Positions 61,101-64,000 of a stretch of DNA of 64,000 bases are shown piece by piece; position 1 is the stretch's first letter; every line of letters begins with the position of its first letter. The stretch spans positions 81,492 through 145,491 of the forward strand of contig NZ_JAJQVM010000010.1 of assembly GCF_021234875.1 (NCBI RefSeq), written 5' to 3'. This DNA is from Marinibactrum halimedae. GTDB lineage: Bacteria; Pseudomonadota; Gammaproteobacteria; Pseudomonadales; Cellvibrionaceae. The translations under genes were made by a program, and so were the position numbers. Below the pieces are notes generated by a model, which was not told where the DNA came from, made no database searches, and worked only from the letters and a program-made list of their open reading frames with translations.

Positions 61101-64000
61101 AGATAACTCTACGCTACTTGTGGCCGAGTCAGCGTTATTATTCGTTACGGTATCGGTCCCACTTCGACCTCTAGCACTCCCCACATCAGAAAACGCGATA
61201 TTTTGCAGCGTAAATGCTTGTTCATTGGTTACATCAAATACATCATCGCCGGTGGTTCCGAAGACTTCATAGGCCGTGCCGCCAGAGGCTGTGACCAGTT
61301 CTACATCTGAGAATGAAATGGAGTTTGATGAGAGCGTTTCTGAGGCAGTTACTGTCACTGAGTTGCCAGTGGTATTGACAACAGTATCACCTTCGGTTTC
61401 GGAGCCCGTTCCTGCATTAATACTGGTCACATCAGAGAACGTAATGTCTAGGAAGGTAACTTCATTGGTACCGGTAATTTGAAACGTATCATCTCCCGTT
61501 GTCCCGGTTAATGTGCCGGCGTTCGATGCTGATTCAATATTGGTGAACGTAATAAGAGATGAACTAATGGATTCTGAACTCAGAACATCCACGCTCGAAA
61601 TTAGCGCGACAGAATCTTGGTCGGTATTACCAGCGTTACCGTTTGCATCAACAGAGTTAACGTTGCTGAGCGTCATACCACTCACAGACAAAGAGTTATT
61701 GCCAGTAATTACATACGCTTCATCTAAAGTGGACCCAGTCACTGCACCGGCATTAGTTACCGTATCTACGCTGGAGAAAGTAATACCTGAGTCGATAACA
61801 GAGTCGGTTCCTCCTAGTGTTACTGTTCCACTTGAAGCAACACTGTCGCCATCATCCACACCATTTCCATTCACAGCCGTAACACCACTGAAGGAAATCG
61901 CCTCTGCAGCACCATTAGCTTGGGCCGATACCGTATTCGTCCCCGTCACCGAGAAGGCATCCGCTAACGCCGTGGCAGTAATATCACCGGCATTGGTGAC
62001 TGTGGTAATGCCGTCCACATCAATCATCGTGCCGTCTAGTCTAAAACCGGTAGCGGAGAGCGTGACATCGCTATCACTGATATCAATGGTATTCGCCGAA
62101 TCACCATTAACGCCGGTCACACCCGTGAAGGTACCAATACTCGTTGCAGTCAATACACCTGCTGTCGTAAGCGTTAAGCTCTCTGTTGTGCCGGTGGTGT
62201 CTACATCACCCACTTCCGAAACCGAAACATCTCCAGTGATGTTAATGTTGGCAACGGTAAAACCTGATGCAGTTAACGCGATACCATTGCTGTTGATGTC
62301 GATTGTATCGACACCGGTCATACCGGTATCGTAATTCGAAACATTACCTATGCTCATTCCAAACACCGACAAGGAATTGTTTGCCGTCACTTCTAGCGCG
62401 TCTGCTGCGGTAGTGCCGGTTAAGGTCGTCGCGCCCGTGACGCTTTCTACATTGGTAAAGGTAATACCGGAATCACTTACCGAGTTGGCAGCCACCAATG
62501 TGGTAGATCCGCTGGAAGCAATACTATCGCTATCCGCACTGCCACTGCCGTCCACCGCCGTAACACCACTGAAGGCAATCGCCGCTGCAGCACCATTAGC
62601 CTGGGCCGATACTGTATTCGTCCCCGTCACCGAGAAGGCATCCGCTAACGCCGTGCCAGTAATATCACCGGCATTGGTGACTGTGGTAATGCCGTCCACA
62701 TCAATCGTCGTGGTGTCTAGTCTAAAACCGGTAGTGGAGAGCGTGACATCGCTATCACTGATATCGATGGTATTGTCGGCATCTCCCGTAACACCCGTTA
62801 CACCCGTAAAACTGCCTATACTGGCTGCGGTTAAATCACCCGAGGTATTCAGAGTCAGCGCTTGGGTAGTGCCCGTGGTATTAGCCTCACCGGCTTCGGT
62901 CACAGACACCGTACCACTGATATCAATGCCTGCCACACTGAAGTCCGATACCCCCAGCGCAACACCATTACTGTTTGCATCAATCGTATCCGTTGCGCCA
63001 GTGCCCGTATCGTAGCTAGTCACCCCACTTAAGCTCATTCCCAATACCGACAGAGCATTTGTTGCGCTCACCTCGATCACATCAATACCCGTGGTACCGG
63101 TCAGAGACACTGCATTAGTGATGGTATCCACACTGGTAAAGGTAATGCCGGAGTCGGTAATCGAATCTGTACCTGCCAAGGTCAAGGTGCCACTTGAAGC
63201 GACACTGTCATTGTCATCCGCACCGTCACCATTCACGGCAGTCACTCCACTGAAGGAAATTGCCGCTGCAGCACCATTAGCTTGGGCCGATACTTGATTT
63301 GTACCGGTAACGGAGAAGGCATCCGCTAACACCGTGCCAGTAATATCACCGGCATTGGTGACCGTGGTGATGCCATCCACATCAATCGTCGTAGTGTCTA
63401 GTCTAAAACCGGTAGTGGAGAGCGTGACATCGCTATCACTGATATCAATGGTGTTGGCATTGTCACCCGTCACGCCAGTGACGCCAGCAAAACTGCCTAT
63501 GCTGGCCGCGGTTAAATTACCCGAAGTATTGAGGGTCAAAGCTTGTGTAGTGCCCGTGGTATTAACCTCACCGGCTTCGGTCACAGACACCGTACCACTG
63601 ATATCAATGCCTGCCACACTGAAGTCCGATACCCCCAGCGCAACACCATTACTGTTTGCATCAATCGTATCCGTTGCGCCAGTGCCCGTATCGTAGCTAG
63701 TCACCCCACTTAAGCTCATTCCCAATACCGACAGAGCATTTGTTGCGCTCACCTCGATCACATCAATACCCGTGGTACCGGTCAGAGACACTGCATTAGT
63801 GATGGTATCCACACTGGTAAAGGTAATGCCGGAGTCGGTAATCGAATCTGTACCTGCCAAGGTCAAGGTGCCACTTGAAGCGACACTGTCATTGTCATCC
63901 GCACCGTCACCATTCACGGCAGTCACTCCACTGAAGGAAATTGCCGCTGCAGCACCATTAGCTTGGGCCGATACTTGATTTGTACCGGTAACGGAGAAGG
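55146..64000 (-). CDS. Giant repetitive acidic exoprotein, 3' part (N-terminus outside window)
   Basis: The frame is open across the right edge, so only the C-terminal 2950 or so residues are visible. They consist of repeated units with the skeleton SxxFTNVESVxNAGxLTGTTGDDxFxVTG, rich in Thr, Ser, Val, Asp and Asn and nearly free of Cys and basic residues, as in secreted adhesins. RTX-like nonapeptides (LSGGTGNDTF, LSGGAGDDVF, ISGDAGNDRL) at about 56.6-56.9 kb suggest Ca2+ binding. The C-terminal 300 residues resemble filamentous-haemagglutinin-type beta-helix (GNISVQADGDIIVNVIDTNG), and the very end is strongly acidic. It is probably a TpsA-like or RTX-like exoprotein; the export system is not in the window. 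Confidence 0.8.
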   Translation of the reverse strand, partial: FSVTGTNQVSAQANGAAAAISFSGVTAVNGDGADDNDSVASSGTLTLAGTDSITDSGITFTSVDTITNAVSLTGTTGIDVIEVSATNALSVLGMSLSGVTSYDTGTGATDTIDANSNGVALGVSDFSVAGIDISGTVSVTEAGEVNTTGTTQALTLNTSGNLTAASIGSFAGVTGVTGDNANTIDISDSDVTLSTTGFRLDTTTIDVDGITTVTNAGDITGTVLADAFSVTGTNQVSAQANGAAAAISFSGVTAVNGDGADDNDSVASSGTLTLAGTDSITDSGITFTSVDTITNAVSLTGTTGIDVIEVSATNALSVLGMSLSGVTSYDTGTGATDTIDANSNGVALGVSDFSVAGIDISGTVSVTEAGEANTTGTTQALTLNTSGDLTAASIGSFTGVTGVTGDADNTIDISDSDVTLSTTGFRLDTTTIDVDGITTVTNAGDITGTALADAFSVTGTNTVSAQANGAAAAIAFSGVTAVDGSGSADSDSIASSGSTTLVAANSVSDSGITFTNVESVTGATTLTGTTAADALEVTANNSLSVFGMSIGNVSNYDTGMTGVDTIDINSNGIALTASGFTVANINITGDVSVSEVGDVDTTGTTESLTLTTAGVLTATSIGTFTGVTGVNGDSANTIDISDSDVTLSATGFRLDGTMIDVDGITTVTNAGDITATALADAFSVTGTNTVSAQANGAAEAISFSGVTAVNGNGVDDGDSVASSGTVTLGGTDSVIDSGITFSSVDTVTNAGAVTGSTLDEAYVITGNNSLSVSGMTLSNVNSVDANGNAGNTDQDSVALISSVDVLSSESISSSLITFTNIESASNAGTLTGTTGDDTFQITGTNEVTFLDITFSDVTSINAGTGSETEGDTVVNTTGNSVTVTASETLSSNSISFSDVELVTASGGTAYEVFGTTGDDVFDVTNEQAFTLQNIAFSDVGSARGRSGTDTVTNNNADSATSSVELSSSNQQFTTASISFINIEEVTNAGAVVGTTGDDSFVVTAAGGVTTSNSIALTGVTSIDGGAETTPGVDDITLLIGAGLTLNNATTGEFVSSGITISDIETVSNAGDIVGTASDEAFRNLGSGQIELLALVTDTNAIVTFNGVSSIDGDGGNNALDNNFRSITMNDPDSGFVENDSNVTFTNVFSTIDTGNVTASSNANDTVTLNSVTGMQASLSMTASPGTGTNTYSMEGVTSFDAGDQSGSDPFSDTLINNSGLDISGNSFGGVTFTNFEVFSLSSNLIGTTGADLFIVEGANTVTFNDAQFINVLTISGDDGTDTIQLADGATLDDVAIVVDSTSGLTGVSTNGFVATEIEAVSVNVTDPMADQFMTVTGLSTDESYSITAANTLALLNTDATTAISFSGVDIFNAGTGTTDSLDVTNSGIALADSATRSSATNPFDFTVQGIDVFQIDNVVNTGALTATNDNEVFNITGTESLSFSSFTFSGVTSLDAGGGTNSIDNQSGQSVNIQSVNTFSLANIDVSSVTSVTNVGALVGSSGDDAFTDSADGNITAGSILYQAVTSVDGNGEVNGDSVSLGNQNVTLNAAGFDAGSSSISYEGIENVSHIGSLTGQATTASDYALTGASAVSVNGIGFTGTTSIAAGSNVNDSLSAFDGVTLTASGFTASSIDVTGVETVTNTGLFTGSSAADTMVLSGTSLAVSGIDFQGVSQIDGAGGSDSIGINSAGLSLAVTDASFDVNAGGVVDIMQVESVSDIGTLSGSAGNDAFVLNGSAVSVTGLSINLSDVTAIDGNGGASDTVDINNQDVTLATDGSATSTSINLSDLDFYTNVGQLSGSTAAEVFSVTGANEVAVSSIVFQGVNTVDAGAGSVTDTVDNDFGGSVDLIASESASVGGITFTEVEAFSQTGTLVGTDGDDSFVEDGGTGNAISVFDISFNGVTQIDGGGHVNGDSLANGDYGVNLTDSGFTSNSGIEYVGIESVTRTGAIVGTANGETYSVTGDNSVNVGSFGFEDVTSVDGGAGSDTFVSLSGAVLSSAADIDFVSSNMDIANIETVTAVGDLTGTAGADEFTLDGNGVVTANTVRFENVTSVDGSDGSDVFDANSNGVTLSTDANIDFTSQNVAVSNIETVTETNSLTGSSNAEAFTVTGAGLVSESGISFQNVASLDGGEGNDALVAGNAGVTLSSASGVDFNVQSVAVTSVESVSQVNTLTGTDADESFDVVATNSVVVNALTFEDVNTLSGGGGSDTVINTINDVVSVVSDSVTTLGNIAFDTIETVSLASTLLGSNTGEVFEDQSGNAFVVNGVTYEDVATIDGSGGDDTFVLAGSDVALTGNSGSDTVQSSGDWIIASLDGTGANGSVSNATFTGIDSLAGDNDTTTSLLGPDQDINWTVNGQNSGQLATVNNDLLTFTGITNLTGGSGTDVFSSTSSANIGDLSGGTGNDTFLMTAGSVGNLSGGAGDDVFTVDGASTGSISGDAGNDRLISGDDANTWTVTGSNTGTLNSTLFTAVENLTSGTGNDTFELSSGSITSIQSGAGDDIFTVTGATVTERLDGETGSNTLSAVGDWLLSSLSEEGSAAGVAGGVAFENIQTFIGDGGASTALTGPSEALIWQVFDTGSGTLSRVGGSGSASFSGFNVLNGRGGNNTFAYDGEPSTWTLTQNLSTVSQYQFTGMESLIDNTGEVAIDTSLAINFTGANTMNVGSLNFNYNGSPLTINGASSVSGNIVTSSDLILAGIQGDINLTGDLASIDATTVNTGSTINIGGENGLASDVYIRNLETQNGNISVQADGDIIVNVIDTNGTGNTEVLVQSNSGSVLAVGSADGVFNLVEPTASGEIRDANIFGDLVTLNALSGSVNDPSAVLVIDGSEDVFIGSLSFTEPTFLQEPDNFETVGEQLESIAEVASSSGVRAATQNGLDQAGSIDPAIFTNLLPFAAGDESIAMPDDQKESGGDEFFDDEFEEFDDYEEEPEEEPVAANEFTGR
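61957..64000. repeat. 681-bp tandem repeats within the exoprotein gene
   Basis: Three head-to-tail units start near 61957, 62638 and 63319, each 681 bp (227 codons). The stretch 62900-63318 recurs at 63581-63999 with no difference I could see over about 420 bp, while the first unit differs in many codons. The last unit runs into the window edge, so more copies may follow. Confidence 0.9.

Noticed and set aside
56539..63978. Several long plus-strand open frames opposite the giant exoprotein gene
   Set aside because: They are shadows caused by the repetitive codon pattern of the minus-strand gene, share its repeat period and show no ribosome sites or domains.

Overview
The window is a piece of a gammaproteobacterial chromosome, probably a marine-type heterotroph. 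This is judged from AcnB, a FimV/HubP-like protein, MiaE, a DUF1289 protein, YfbR and a giant exoprotein; I cannot name the genus. About the first 40.3 kb is one siphovirus-type prophage (HK97-like head, lambda-like tail, replication and control genes). It ends beside a minus-strand tRNA-Ala(GGC) gene at 40279-40354, next to the tyrosine integrase. The left end of the prophage lies outside the window, because no second copy of the tRNA 3' end is visible.

Prophage layout from left to right. Positions 1-6490 are an accessory region: an Ash-like leader ORF and a Rha regulator, a minus-strand cluster (HTH regulator, a tiny exported-looking peptide, a secreted repeat protein, a membrane protein), then a plus-strand pair made of an NA37/NdpA-like nucleoid-associated protein and a RelA/SpoT-type nucleotidyltransferase behind a near-perfect LexA box, then an orphan ParD and a ParDE pair. 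Positions 6495-24565 are the late morphogenesis operon on the minus strand, read from HNH and terminase (right) through portal, ClpP-type protease, capsid, connectors, tail tube, frameshifted tail chaperone, tape measure and fibre to the TipJ host-specificity protein (left). Positions 24.6-27.9 kb hold an unknown gene, a small membrane protein, an array of nine palindromes, a second Rha gene and the lysis cassette (XhlA-like, 3TM holin, GH24 lysozyme), preceded by three stacked terminators. Positions 27.9-29.9 kb hold an XRE-ImmA/IrrE protease and an unknown partner, a toxin-antitoxin or defence-like pair. Positions 29.9-32.8 kb hold Q-like antiterminator, YbcO, NinB, and P- and O-like replication genes. 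Positions 32.8-34.0 kb are the Cro/CI switch. Positions 34.0-40.2 kb are a rightward early operon with a LuxR-type HTH, Sak4-like ATPase, SSB, a 3'-5' exonuclease, RdgC, an excisionase-like protein and the integrase.

Regulatory logic that can be read from the sequence: CI is an S24-type repressor whose catalytic Ser and Lys positions are Ala135 and Arg178, so RecA-stimulated self-cleavage is unlikely. The only strong LexA box lies between the divergent HTH/secreted-peptide cluster and the NA37-RelA/SpoT pair. A CI operator-like motif occurs both between cro and cI and at the promoter of the rightward early operon. The lysis genes seem to depend on read-through by the Q-like protein.

Positions 40.3-64.0 kb are host chromosome: fimV-like gene, an iron-linked PepSY/MFS operon behind a Fur box, a broken HAD-phosphatase fragment, miaE with a ferredoxin-type reductase, DUF1289, acnB, an Mpo1-like gene, a secreted nuclease, yfbR, and the 3' part of a giant repetitive acidic exoprotein gene containing 681-bp near-identical repeats and running off the right edge.

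The best candidates for an undescribed system are the LexA-boxed NA37 plus RelA/SpoT pair (with its divergent peptide/HTH cluster) and the palindrome array with variable arms and a shared core downstream of the second Rha gene.
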